DNA of 64,000 nucleotides from Punica granatum. Lineage: Eukaryota > Streptophyta > Magnoliopsida > Myrtales > Lythraceae. The notes beneath the pieces were generated by a model, which saw only the letters and a program-made list of their open reading frames with translations, was not told the origin of the DNA and ran no database searches. Location of the stretch: the NCBI RefSeq assembly GCF_007655135.1, contig NC_045128.1:41367885-41431884 (forward strand), read 5' to 3'. Positions 34,049-45,892 of this stretch are shown one piece after another; position 1 is the stretch's first letter, and every line of letters starts with the position of its first letter. Position numbers and translations under genes: made by a program.

Positions 34049-34746
34049 TGTTGGGGTTAGGGATGTACTCAACCAAACAATAACGCAGCGATTAATCTTC
34101 CTCCCCTTCTAGTGTAATCGAGATAGGAACTAATCAAATCAACCAACAAGCAGTAAAGTAAAACAACACCAAGAATTTTACGTGGAAAACCCCAATGTGG
34201 GGAAAAACCACGGGACCAACTCCGAATCAACGATCCACTATGAAGGTTATACAATGTCTTTCATCAAGGGTAAACCCTTGGATCACCAAACTCAAGAGAA
34301 ACACTCTCTTGGATCACCCAAATACTAAATTCGTCACCCACACCGGGTGGTTCACAAAATCAGCTGAAACAGCAGCTACAGAGCTCGAATAGAAATTCTG
34401 ACCGTTCAGAAGTTAGCCCCACGTGTTGTGAAGCTGCTGTCAAAATTTCGTCCCAATCGGAGTTCGTTTGATGTCCCGATCGAGGTTTGATCTCCAGCTG
34501 CGCGCTGCCCCTGCTCTTCGAATTCTGCTGTCTGCTCTTCCCTGGTTTTGTGCTGCTATGCTGCTGCACTTCTGCCGCCTCTTCAAATCTGCAGCTCTGT
34601 TATTCTTCTGTTCTCTGCTGCCATATATATATATATATATGCTGAAATATAAACCCTAAAAACTGGGTTCTTGGGCCTATTAAAGCCCGATAAAAGCCCA
34701 ATACAATTTGAGCCCAACTTCCTCCAAATTGGAGGGAAGCCCAACA
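34049..34746 (-). repeat. 5' LTR of the Copia element (698 bp)
   Basis: Same length and sequence as the other LTR except for one base. On the minus strand it is the promoter LTR. It ends in the right-hand copy of the AGATA target duplication. Confidence 0.95.
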
Positions 34747-34839
34747 AGATATCTGTGGATAACTGATGCCTTGATCGCGTGGGTACCATGGATATCCTAA
34801 TAGACGCACTTCAAGTTCAAGGCGAAAGACAAAATTTAC

Positions 34840-35006
34840 CTGCAGGCAGACCTCCTTCGAGGAAGAGAAAGAGAATGCCGTGAGGAAAGAGAGTGGTGAG
34901 AGAGTGAGGGACTGAAGAGAAAAAGGATGGGGAGAAGCAGACTGAAGAGAATAGCGAGAGAGGGATGGAGAGAATGAATTTAATTAGGTGTATACTATAT
35001 TTATAT
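34840..35006 (-). promoter_or_regulatory. Probable promoter and non-coding first exon of gene C
   Basis: On the minus strand a TATA box (ATATAAATATAG, 35006-34995) is followed by a pyrimidine-rich leader of about 120 bases without any ATG. The leader ends at a good donor (CCTGCAG|GTAAAT, exon end 34840). The matching acceptor (TTACAG|GTGGAAAA) is at 28398, eight bases before the gene C ATG. The intron would be 6.4 kb, of which 5.4 kb is the Copia element; without it, about 1.0 kb. Confidence 0.6.
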
Positions 35007-35145
35007 GTATCTTAGAGCTTCTTTGGGCATTCAGGACGTTTTTGGTGGAGTGTTCTGGCAAGTAAACTTGCACATATGTATCTTAGAGCTTCTTTGGGCA
35101 TTCAGGAGGTTCTTGGTGGAGTGTTCTGGGAAGTAACCTCGCACC
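35004..35145 (+). repeat. Tandem duplication, two units of about 71 bases
   Basis: tatgtatcttagagcttc begins at 35004 and again at 35075, and both units continue through tggtggagtgttctgg. It lies directly upstream of the gene C TATA box. Confidence 0.8.
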
Positions 35146-35664
35146 AGTGTCAGAGTTTGTTACTGGTATGGTTACACGAGATTGTTGGAAAAAAATTTTC
35201 GTTCCTCACCCAGAACAATAGGTAAATCCCTTGGACAATCAAGCCGAGAGTGAAAAGAACTTAAGTGGTTGTGAGAAGAATTGTCCCATATTCAATTGCC
35301 ACCCCAATTCAAGCCGAGACACAAATCAAGATTACCCTTTCGCAGAAAACTTCATGAAATTGTAATCATCGCCAGGACGGAGAGAATTCAGCCGAGGAAA
35401 TTATCTCCCATATCCATCTTGAGTTTGCTGTCGCATCTTATGTACATGATGCTCGTTTTAATGCGGACTGAAGCCATGCGTGTTGAGAACCTAAGACTAA
35501 TTGCTTTGCTCGTAACAAACAAGTTCAATGAGCACGTCTGGTCAACTCGATCTTTAGATGATGCCTCTGGATTTGCCATTCGTCATTTCGGCAAGTTTTT
35601 TCGATCATGTATCAAAAACTGTGATTATTCCCGTCATTGAAATTAAAAAACATTTAAGAACTTA

Positions 35665-35936
35665 TCGGAAAGTCTGATTATTCCCGTACCAAAAAACATG
35701 GCGATAGAGTTCATTTGTCCCATTTGCAACTTAGCTTAGCTTTATGGATATTACAAGAATAACTCAGAACTTTAAATGCGTTGTTCTTTTTTGTTTATTT
35801 ATCTTTTGTTATAATTATGAACGGATAGACCCGTGCAATTCATAGGGGATAGGAAATAAAGAATGAAAGATCATATCTATTGAAAGTAGAATATTTTAGT
35901 TTCAGCATCGAGAGGGGAAAAAAAAAACTACATTTG
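35665..35936. repeat. Left arm of a 270-bp inverted repeat
   Basis: The reverse complement of this stretch matches 38717-38992 (shared blocks include aactaaaa-attctac, tgatctttcattctt, aattataacaaaa and ataaagctaa-gctaag). The arms enclose about 2.8 kb. Confidence 0.75.
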
Positions 35937-36244
35937 TTCAATGAAAGATTTTCCGAGTTTGGTTTTTTCATTAGGACACGTTCGGTTTTTCCAATTTTTC
36001 GGGCAAGTGTGAGATAAACATGGAATTGGAGGATGACGTCGTCTGTTAGTTAAAAATAATAACGACTTATGACACGTGTCCATTCCCTAGTGAACAGAAG
36101 AGAATCAGTGCAGTGCCTTAGACATTGCACCCAGCCAGCCGAATCATCCTCGGTGACTGCTGCATGTCTCTTCCTCATGACAAAATCTCTTGCTCACGCC
36201 CCAGGAAAGCGCGTGTACTACACTTCATTTTAGTTTTCTTGCTT

Positions 36245-36365
36245 TGAAAGCTACCTCGAGGAAACTTGGACAAGTCAATGGTATTGCCCATGACGTGTTT
36301 TTGCATCTGGGAGTTGGGACGATGATACTAATTCTGACAGCCAAAGCATTTGTATCAAATAACCC
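36245..36365 (+). pseudogene. Relic of exon 12 of a double pseudokinase gene
   Basis: The block from acctcgaggaaa-ttggaca through gtttgggac(g)gtgat-ctaat and acagccaaa matches the acceptor region and start of gene B exon 12 at 24118-24210 (and gene A 14446-14380). Only this piece is present and its frame is damaged. Confidence 0.6.
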
Positions 36366-37170
36366 TCTTCCTTATAATCTTAAAATAAATTAAAATTGTT
36401 ATACATTTAGACCGCTGTCAACTAATAAATTTTTCCCTTTTATAATTTTGTTTATATGAAAATATTATGCCACTTTTACACCCTATATCTTTTTTTGTCT
36501 TTTTCTTCTTCTATTTTTTCCATCTCTTTTTTCCTTCTTTTCAAAACTTCGATATAATCCCAACATCAATCTCAAACCCTCAATCGGGTATCCCTGTTTT
36601 CCGCTCTAATCCGTGTCTCTACTCTCTTCCTTCGTTTCCAAAGCTGCAAGTACAATCCCAAGCCTGTAAGTTGTTCCTTAATTTTGTCTTCCTTCCAATC
36701 GTTTCGGCCTTTTTGAGGTTACACTGGGCTTTTTTCACGATTGTTCCTAAATGTCCAATTGTTCCGGATTTTAAAGATTTGTTTGGTTTGTAAATGTAAT
36801 TTTAAAATCACAACTTTAATATAATTCTATTTACAACAAAACAAAATAATTCATACAAAGTCAAAAAGTGGACCTCATTTATACTACTTTTTTTCCACAA
36901 CAAAACAAAATAACCCATACAAAGTCAAAGGATGGGCCCCATTTATACCATTCTTTTTCAAAATCAAAATCTAATTTTAAAATCCTACTTTGAAACCAAA
37001 CGCAGCATTAATATTTTGTTCTCGATTTCCTGTTTTATGTGCGGCTAAAGTTGATTAGGTTGAACCATCTGAGTTTGTTATTCTTCTTTGTATTTTTGTT
37101 TATCCCGTTTCTTCTAACGCATGCAGCTCCTGGTTATTCCAGGTACCATCAATTCTGTGGTTCCTTAGCA

Positions 37171-37596
37171 ATGCAGAGCACATCCACTGCTTCCTCCAGG
37201 TTCCATTCCTCTGGTGTCCATGCCCGAGCTGCTCCGGAGAAGACCTTGCACAATTTTACTGTTAAGGTAGCAAAGTTTCCTAATTTAGTTGGCTAACCAG
37301 CGCTTTGTTTCTAATGAATTGTTCATCCATAGTCTAACCTTCAATTTTGATTGTATTTTTGGTGGAGTCAGGATATTGATAAGAACGATGTTCCCCTCAG
37401 CAAATTCAAGGGGAAAGTCCCTTTGATTGTTAACATTGCCCCGAGATGGTAATTTCTTTCTGCTCCAAAAGTCTCTTTATCAATAGGAACGAGAGAATCT
37501 TATTGAAGGGTTATGTTTTGACTCAGTGGTTTGACTACATCAAATTACACCGAGCTCTCGCACCTGTATGAGAAGCGCAAGACTGACTCAAGTTGA
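37171..37596 (+). pseudogene. Truncated glutathione peroxidase-like gene (first exons only)
   Basis: Three joined exons (37171-37266 from the nearest ATG, 37372-37448, 37527-37596) give an 80-residue piece of a plant phospholipid-hydroperoxide glutathione peroxidase: LHNFTVKDIDKNDVPLSKF, KGKVPLIVNIAPR, CGLTTSNYTELSHLYEKRK, then TDSS-stop. The peroxidatic Cys is restored across the 37448/37527 splice (TG|T). A full enzyme is about 170 residues plus a presequence. The second half, including the FPCNQF and WNF motifs, is absent downstream. The coding similarity begins before the ATG (an acceptor-like site at 37142), so presequence exons may have existed. The piece lies between inverted repeats and may have been carried here. 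Confidence 0.75.
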
Positions 37597-38716
37597 GTGA
37601 CAAGTGTGCCATGTAGTTGTTGATTTGGTGCCTTTAGTGAAATCTTCATATATACCATTTGAAGAGGGAGCTTCATGAAGCTCTTCGGTGTTGGTTTTTA
37701 GTTTGGCCACTAAGTATTCTAAATAAGGAATAAGATTCAAGAATAATTTATGAGTACCTTTTCATTTTTCATGAAATTGAAATTTGTCTCCTTTTATTTT
37801 TCCTTGGACTTTCCAGAAGCTGTCTTCATTTTATTTGAAGTAGTACTACTTAGGCTATATTTCATATTTGTCGATATATATGTTTTTCACTGTTTGAGAT
37901 GAACCTTATCGGACACATAGTTGGTTTACAATATTGATGCTGAGAATTTCAGTGTGGAGAGACTGACTTGATCCCGAATGGCTGTACTTGCATGCGTGTC
38001 GAAGTCATAAGCGACTTTGTGTTGTATGACAGAAACTACCACAGACAAAAAGCGTATTGTGGGGCTCTTTATCCTCAATCGAGCAGTTGAATCTGTGCTA
38101 CAAGTTCTGATCCCGCTCTCTGTCACTTAGATTGAGATTTTGTTTCATTAGGAATACATGTTCATCCTGCTGCATTATCTTTGATTGTAAGCTTCCATCT
38201 AAGAAAAGTTCCAAGTGTAATTACTCTACCTAATATCATATTTTCTGATGCTTCGCTCATGTTATTTTAATATTAATGAGGTCTTTTATTTTTCCAACCT
38301 ACAGGATTAAAACCGAGTAGTGACAATTCAATCTTCTGCCGTTCTTAGTGTAGCAAATTGATCTACCCTTTTGGCAACAAGTCGATCTTCTGTCTTTTAG
38401 GTGCACGTTCACAGAAGATGAATTTTTTGTTCATTCTTTCAGGGGATAACTTTTTTGTGTTTAGGCTCAGTAGAAACTCTTTTGTGTTTACTTGGCCAAC
38501 AACTAAAAGATCAAACATCACCATTTATGTCAAGCAAATATATATAGAATGACCGAAATATACATGAAATGACTCATCGCTAACTGTTCAATTTTGCTTA
38601 CAAAGCCCGCCTCAAAGAGCAGTCTTTGCCCCCAGTTACATTTTGTAACAGGTTCTTATGAAATGTTTTTCATATTATTACGAGCATTATAAAGTTTAAT
38701 TTATGTGTAAACGAAA

Positions 38717-38992
38717 CGGGATCTAATGTAATGGTTTTTTCTCTTAATGCCGAAACTAAAACATTCTACGTCCCATATGATCTTTCATTCTTTTTATTTC
38801 CTATTCCCCATTAATTGCACGAATCTACCGGCTTATAATTATAACAAAAAAGACAAATGAATCAATAAATAAGAACAACGCAATTGCACGTAACGTTCTC
38901 AGTTATGCTTGTAATTTCCATAAAGCTAAAGCTAAGCTGCAAATGGGGCCACTGAACTCTTTCGCCTTGCATGTTGATACGGAAATGAAATT
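38717..38992. repeat. Right arm of the 270-bp inverted repeat
   Basis: Reverse complement of 35665-35936 with scattered substitutions and small indels. Outside the arms no clear target duplication was found. Confidence 0.75.
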
Positions 38993-38994
38993 GG

Positions 38995-41900
38995 CTTATG
39001 CGGTGGAGCAATGAGTGGCAGTTACGTATTTTCCAATTAATTTACCTTGACCATATATATCAAGCATGGCTCGTGGATACCAAACATTTAAAAACCGTAC
39101 CAACGGTCTCGTGTCTTTCCGATGACGGAGAAGAGACGAGGATCAGTTCGATCATGAACACTCTTTTTCTGACCGCTTTCACCCGTGCTTTGACGACCTA
39201 AAAATGGAGGGGAATCGGGTCAAAGGCCCGCTTTCGTCCTTTGGAGCCCATCTCCGCACTTGGAAGTCTTATTATTAGATTGTCTTCACGACTCGTTCAA
39301 AAAGAACTTTGAAGTCTTTTAAAACGCATCCTCGATATATTTTTGAAACAAGATGATAGATTTCAATGAAGTTGATGTATCCTGATCCTCTACGACTTGA
39401 TTAGCAAGGATTGTTGATCGAGATCTAGCTAGTCAAATTTATTTTAGAAAGAGGTCGATTTCTTTCTCAAATTTTGGTTGGACAAGTACACGAAATTGTT
39501 GGAAAAAAAATTTCGTTCCTCACCCAGAAATCTTTGGTGGTAACATTCAATTAAGCTGCATCCAATCTACTAGTAAAAGGAGCAGTGCAGTCAAGTAGCC
39601 GACCATGGATACTTGGTCCAACAGTATCTTTAAAAGTCATAAAACATTGCTAGAAATAAAAATAGGTGTAGAAAATTAACAGGCCGAGATGATTTAGCTT
39701 GTTGATTAAGGTAGATCGACTCCTCCCATACACAGATATTTTTTTTATATGCATAGGAATGGTCGAGACATTCCTTGATCCAAGTCGGGTCAAAGGTGGC
39801 CTCCTACTTTTGGTGTGAAATTGGTTCTCGGATGGTGTATAATCACATTTTTCATCCCGTCGTTAATTAAGCGATAAACCACATGTTAAACACGTTAGTT
39901 TAAGTAATTTGCATGTATTTGAGTATCGAGGACCATCTCGGGCCCACAAAGGTCCAAGAGCGTATCGACCATCATTGATCGGATGTTCTTGGCCTCGAGG
40001 ATCCGTTTTGGTCCTCATGTCGCAAATCGTCCTGACAACCCACAAGTTTAAGGCATTCGGCAATAATCACATCAATAATGCCACATATGGGGAGATGGGA
40101 CACGACATTCAGCTAAATAAACCACTTGACTTTTAAATAAATTGCAAAAATTTGTCACTAACCGGTAATCGCGTCGACGAACCATGAACAGTCGGGTATG
40201 CCCTTTTCAAACCCACGATTTTAAAAGTATCCCAATACGTGACACGCGTAGCATGGGCATTTAAGGAGCACTCGTGCATCTTGACTAGAGTGTAGGCCCG
40301 ATTTGAGGCGGCTCAAGTCGGGGTGCACGAGTTCTTCTTATACCACTCCTAGGCGGAGTGACCGTTTCCTCGGTTCCTTCAGGGTCATCACGATCCCGAT
40401 AGGCCCAAGGAATCGATCGACACCAGTTACCAACTTTGGATAGTCCGTGTCACGCGATCTTAATTTTTCACAAGCACTTTGCACATTTTTCTTGTTCAAG
40501 GGTATAACCGCCAGTTTGTAATCCGCCGACACCCTAGGCAGTAGGGTGGGCGAAACACTTCTAGTCACGGGTGAGGAGAGGCAATCTATTCGGGCGCAGG
40601 TTTCATCTGCCTAACCCTCTTCACCTAATTTAAGTGTTTCCGTCATTCTAACGTAGACTTAGACACTTAGATTTGACATCTTTGTCATAAAACATGCAAT
40701 ATGACTAATCACTCAATCGACTTAAACGAGCATTATAAAATAGTTAGGCGGAATCCTAGGTTCTAGGTCTCGAGCCAAAACATGCATTATTGTCATAATC
40801 TATAAAGCTCGCATTATCACCATATATAACAAGTTAAAATAAACCCACACACTTCTAGTTGGATTAGCATTGTATGTAAGCACACGCTCTTGTCTATTTA
40901 GAATAGGAAATTGTATGCCAAACAACCTCGGCCCATAATTGGCGAATCACGTACACAAGACGTTTAATATACCACTTGTCTGCATTCATCTGTATTCTTC
41001 TGTTTTTGTCTGTTTTTCGTTGTTTTATCGTTGTGCAAGCTCGAGCCCATAGAATGCATCTTGCACGGGGTCCAATGCCTCCTAACCATCGATCACGAGG
41101 TCCAATGCTCCTATATACATTTGAATGCGTACGACTCACGTCATTTTTATTTTCTGTTTCGGTCTTTCAAAATTCACGATGAGCTCGAGAAGGATATTGG
41201 CTGAATGCAAACTGACCAGGATTCAGTTATTGTAATTTTGTATTTCAAGAGAACATTGTAAGGCTATTTTATTTTTACTAATATAAGGATTCCGGTTGGT
41301 GAGCAGATGGTTTGAGAGACAAACCGTTCGAGTCGGTCTATGGCCCTAGGGTCAAGCAAAACCACGTGAGTCAGGGGTCTGGTCCACATGGTGAACCGAT
41401 CATCACGATCATATCAACCAAAGTGCGAGGACGGTGGACCGATCCCTTGACCTAAGTTACTGCTTTTCTTTCGGTCTCTTTAACTGAACCGATCGGTTCC
41501 ACGAGTTTACAATGTCAAAAAGAGTGTGATAAGTGCACCCTAATCAAAGTGGTAAATAAAAATAAAAAGGGTAAGTTTTAGACAAGTATAGGACTGAAAG
41601 GACGTGCATGATATAAGCCCGCATGTAATAGAACCCCTGCACTCGAAATTTCGGGTTCTGCATGACCATGTGCCTTTGCATACTATGGTAGATGACAATG
41701 ATTTACTAGCGCAAGAGTTTTCGTGTTTAAGTCGAGATTCGACTTTTTAATTTCTCATTTGAAAGACAAAACCTCTTCTACTGGGCTATCACCTGGTGGT
41801 GAAAATAAAAAAGAAATTAGAAAAAGAGGACAAAGCATAATCGAAATCGGGGAAAGGTAAAAAGAGTGGGACCATCACTGTCACTGGCCGCCAACACTCT

Positions 41901-42476
41901 CCCGTGCGAGCTCTTCGGCGGCAGGGGGCCGGCGACCCGCGTGACATTGCCAGAACGATCACAGGTTAGGCCCTTTCGGCCCATGGACCTGCAAGCCCAT
42001 CGCAAGACTATTGCTTCATGAAATTTTGTAAAAATAGAGTTTGAAAAGAAGTCCCAAAAAACTTCGATATTCCGATCACGTATACGTGGGTAACTTTAGG
42101 ACAACGGCACAAAATATAGGAACAATCTGACCGACTATTATTGGGAGCACACCCAAAAATGTTAACATTAGAAATTCTGGACTAATTAATATAGATATTA
42201 ATTAGTTACATCAAAGGATCTAAATTATTTGCCTACTTAAGGATACAAAAATGTAAATGATTATTTCCGAAATATTGCAACAACAAAGCAGACTGCAATT
42301 TATATATATGGAGCAGCATCATATCGAATTCCCATATCGACAAGTGATTAGATTAATTATCTATTTTCAGCTTTTTGAATTTCCCTGCATATTGTGATGC
42401 TAAATACTGTTTTATGCCTGCTTAGTATCAGCTACACTGGGATGAAATCCTTAATTAACCATCATCTTATATTTAT
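38995..42476. other. Intergenic stretch, no gene recognised
   Basis: Mixed-composition DNA with several moderately GC-rich patches (near 40250-40600, 41040-41110 and 41870-42000) that look like decayed repeats. The frame at 40338-40568 (minus) has codon-like composition but no family I can name. A block near 39489-39532 repeats 35172-35216 in the same orientation. Confidence 0.4.
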
Positions 42477-43259
42477 GGGTAAATTGCACCGGTGATCCAA
42501 AAGGTTTCATGAATCTTTCAAGTTGGTCCAAAATGTTTTTTAGGTAACTTGTTGATACAAAAAGTTTCAAAACTGTTTCAATGTAGTACATTCCGTCAAT
42601 TACCCCTAACACCGTTAATATTTTGCTGCGTGGCGCGTCATATGTGTCACTTTTGTTATGTGGAACAAATCATAGTGGGCCACGTCATTTAAGATAAAAT
42701 AAAATTTTAAAAAGTCCAATAAAAATACAAAAAATAAATTAAAATACAAAAAATAATAAAAATTTAGAAAAAAAATTTAAATTTTTTTTAAAAAATAAAA
42801 AAGATTTAAAAAAATTATTTTTTAAATTTTTTAAAAATAATTTTTAATTAAAAATTATAAAAATTATTTTAAAATTTAAAATTAAAAGTTTAAAATTATT
42901 TTTAAATGTTTTTAAAATTTAAAATTATTTTTAGAATTATTTTTAAAAGTTTTAAAATATTTTAAAAAAATGTTTTTATTTTTTTTCTAAATTTTTACTA
43001 TTTTTTGTATTTTTATTGGACTTTTTCAAATTTTATTTTTTTTTAAATGACGTGGCGCGTTATGATTGGTTCCACCTAACAAAAGTGACACATAGGACGC
43101 GCCACGTCAGCAAAATATTAACGGCGTCAGAGGCAATTGACGGAATGTACTATATTGAAACGGTTTTGAAATTTTTTGTACCAAAAAATTACTAAAAAAA
43201 TATTTTGGACCAACTTGAAACATTCATAAAATCTTTTGAACCACCGGTGCAATTAACCC
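42477..43259. mobile_element. Mutator-like foldback MITE with long terminal inverted repeats
   Basis: It starts GGGTAAATTGCACCGGTG and ends in the complement of GGGTTAATTGCACCGGTG. The arms pair for nearly 300 bases around an A/T-only centre, so the whole element is one long hairpin. The flanks TATATTTAT and TATATATAT agree at 8 of 9 positions, as expected for a MULE 9-bp target duplication, although the site is a TA repeat. No coding capacity. Confidence 0.85.
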
Positions 43260-43572
43260 TATATATATATATACACGTTACATGTCATTCGATCAACTAC
43301 TTTTTTCATTAGCATTTATTTTTGAACCACGCGTTAATGTTATGAGAGCGATATATATATATATGTCCATCTCATCATATTATCGATGGTGCTCTTTACA
43401 TCTACAGTTTTCAAGTCCCGGAAGCTGCCTTCTTCTCCACTCCCAGCTATTCTGCCCATATTCTTGCTGAGGGCCCACGGTGTTAGGGGTTTTTTTAGGC
43501 TGAGATCGAGTGCAGCTTGCCAGGGCCGACCAAGCAAGTATACTCGCAGGTCTGTCTTGGACGTGCTTAACG

Positions 43573-44083
43573 AAGCCGGACCTGGCAGGCCAAGCTCAAT
43601 CAGGCCTAGTTAATTTGCCTTATTTGAGCCTAATCTGGTCTCATTGAGCTCAACAAGCTACTAGCTAGCTAGCACTCTCTTACAGTTACAAGACGGCAAC
43701 TGTAATCTAAATAGAAATTGTTTCCATGCTAACATAAGAACAAGCTCCTATATTCGAGCTTGATATAATTCCCTACATCTCTTCTTTCCTACATCTCATC
43801 TTTCATCACAACAGCAATACAGACTTTTAATTTATATATGGAGCTAGCTCTATCGATCCTTCAATTAACTTGGAATTTCTTTTCCATCAAACCATCCGAT
43901 TGAGTGCTTAGGTTGAATGCCACGCATGAAACATATCAAACTCCCATGTGTTAGGGCTAATTTGAAAGTCCCAAATTTGATGATGTTGTTGTTGCTGGGA
44001 CTGATGTGAATCATTAGAAGATGATACATTCACCAAATTTCTCACTCTCTCAGTTATTGTTGCAGCTTCAGTCCCTTCGCCAA
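43573..44083 (-). pseudogene. Tandem duplicate of the bHLH last exon and 3' region
   Basis: This unit repeats 44082-44590 in direct orientation (offset about 500 bases). Its coding part (stop at 43908) reads GEGTEAATITERVRNLVN and ends SPNTWEFDMFHAWHST, the same end as the intact gene, with a shorter glutamine run. It stops at the ttcgccaa junction, so it has lost the splice acceptor of the true exon. Confidence 0.85.
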
Positions 44084-44399
44084 GCCGGACCTGGCAGACC
44101 AAGCTCAATCAGGCCTAGTTAATCTGCCTTATTTGAGCCTAATCTGGTCTCACTGAGCTCAACAAGCTACTAGCTAGCTAGCATTCTCTTACAGTTACGA
44201 GACGGCAATTCTAATCTAAATAGAAATTGTTTCCATGCAAACATAAGAACAAGCTCCTATATTCGAGCATGATATAATCTCTGCATCTCTTCTTTCATCA
44301 CAACAGGAATACAGACTTTTAAGTTATATATGGAGCTAGCTCTATCGATCCTTCAATTAACTTGAAATTTCTTTTCCATCAAACCATCCGATTAAGTGC

Positions 44400-45825
44400 T
44401 TAGGTTGAATGCCACGCATGAAACATATCAAACTCCCATATGTTAGGGCTAATTTGAAAGTCCCATGGATGATGTAGTTGTTGTTGTTGTAGCTGCTGCT
44501 GGGACTGATGTGAATCATTAGAAGATGATCCATTCACCAAATTTCTCATTCTCTGAGTTATCGTTGCAGCTTCAGTCCCTTCGCCAATCTATAGAGAAGA
44601 AAAAAGTTCGAAACATCAGTCCGGTTGCCAATCCATATGACCGGCAAATACATCTTATATTATTGTATGGATAATTAAGCGTCCCAAAGCTATGGTAAGT
44701 TGAATGACTAGCCAGTGTTGCCTGCAGGTTGAGTTTTTCTTATTATGGTTCTGAAGAGAAAGGCGGGGATCATCAGCTTGAGCTGAGCTCCATTAGATCA
44801 AACGTTCAGTTTCCCTTATAAACCTAAAACATGTATTAAATAATTACCTCAGCACGAATCAAGTGGTAGACAGAGCTTCCAACAACAGAGAAGTTCACAT
44901 TCAGGACTTCAGCTCGCTCTTCACGGAGGACACGTACAGCATCCAAGAAGATGAAATGATTGCACATCTCGCTGATCAGTGTCACCTCTAAGGCTGGCCA
45001 ATGGACTTGAATGTCCATTTTAGGTGATTTAAAGGTCTGAACAGCACTCTTGCTAGCACTGCTATCCGGTGCGGTGGAACTATGCAATCTTTTCCTGCCA
45101 GCTAAAGTATTCCTCTTCTCCTGCGCTTCATTCACCCTCGCCTCCAGGCGTTTTATGTACTTTGCAGCTTCATCTATCTGATCCGGTAGTGATTTCGCTT
45201 CCTGCATATATCCACATATTTAATAAGTTCTTTCTGCTCGTTAAACCCTTATATGAATAATCGAGCGATAATAATAAGCAGGTATAGTTAATTTATGTGG
45301 GGGGAATGATAAGGAGGGAACGAGTTTCTGGGACTAGCTAGGGCATTGCATGTGCAACTGCAGTAACGAATGACGATCCATATGAACCATGATATATTGG
45401 GACTGATAAGGAGTGATGTTGCAATCGGTACCTCATAGGTCTCTTCGTTCTTTCATTTTGTAGGGGACCCGATTTCCCGTCATCATTCTCGCTCAGATTA
45501 TGTACATATTTCACTAAATCGAACCAAAGCCTCTTAATTAAGTCCAACAAAATCGGTATCAATCTCTATGATAACTCAACTAAGTAAACACATAATACGA
45601 GCGTTGAAGAGAGAAAAGATATGATCATCGAGAGAGAGAGAGAGAGACAACCTTTGGGTCCTGATTGTTGTAGTTACGGGGGACGAGAGAGTTGAGCATG
45701 GAGTAGAGGTACTTCATCTTGTTCCTCCGGTTCTTCTCCATGGTCTTCCTCTCCACTCGGGTCGAAGAAGAAGAGGCACCCGCAGCCTGAGGTGGTCCGC
45801 TCCTCTTTCCCGGCCTCTGATCCAT
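44400..45825 (-). CDS. bHLH transcription factor, bHLH162/bHLH36-like, 238 residues
   Basis: Three exons, 45652-45825, 44848-45201 and 44400-44588, all in phase 0. The basic region is at residues 23-37 (RVERKTMEKNRRNKM), with the E-box-reading Glu30 and Arg33/Arg34. Helix 1 is LYSMLNSLVP. Helix 2 is SLPDQIDEAAKYIKRLEARV after the first intron, whose place inside the bHLH domain is typical of this group. The C-terminal half (HWPALEVTLIS, FSVVGSSVYHLIRAE) is the ACT-like region of the family, followed by a glutamine-rich tail and WDFQISPN. It is a nuclear DNA-binding dimer; the targets are not evident. The start MDQRPGKRSG is preferred over an upstream ATG at 45888 because it gives the usual N-terminal length. 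Confidence 0.92.
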
Positions 45826-45892
45826 GTTGATTCCCGGGGTGTTCTCAGCAATGAGGAACTTGGCCCATATGATATATGAGAGAAACACGGTA

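Larger units (their letters stand above)
29313..34746 (-). mobile_element. Full-length Tork/Tnt1-type Ty1-Copia LTR retrotransposon, 5434 bp
   Basis: Two 698-bp LTRs, a 5-bp target duplication AGATA, a primer binding site complementary to initiator Met tRNA (TGGTATCAGAGA, minus strand 34046-34035, two bases inside the 5' LTR), a purine-rich tract on the minus strand at 30011-30024, and one intact polyprotein frame. The element sits on the minus strand in the 5' UTR intron of gene C. One difference in 698 LTR bases means a very recent insertion, and every part needed for mobility appears intact. Confidence 0.96.

Noticed and set aside
36467..36793. Frame upstream of the peroxidase piece as its presequence
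   Set aside because: No donor/acceptor pair joined it in phase with an ATG; the frame with a usable junction meets a stop.
40338..40568. 76-codon minus-strand frame (RVSADYKLAVIPLNK)
   Set aside because: No family recognised, no splice context. More likely decayed repeat; not listed as a gene.
42720..43000. A/T-only stretch as a matrix attachment or origin site
   Set aside because: It is the loop and inner arm of the MULE foldback element. No independent evidence for another role.
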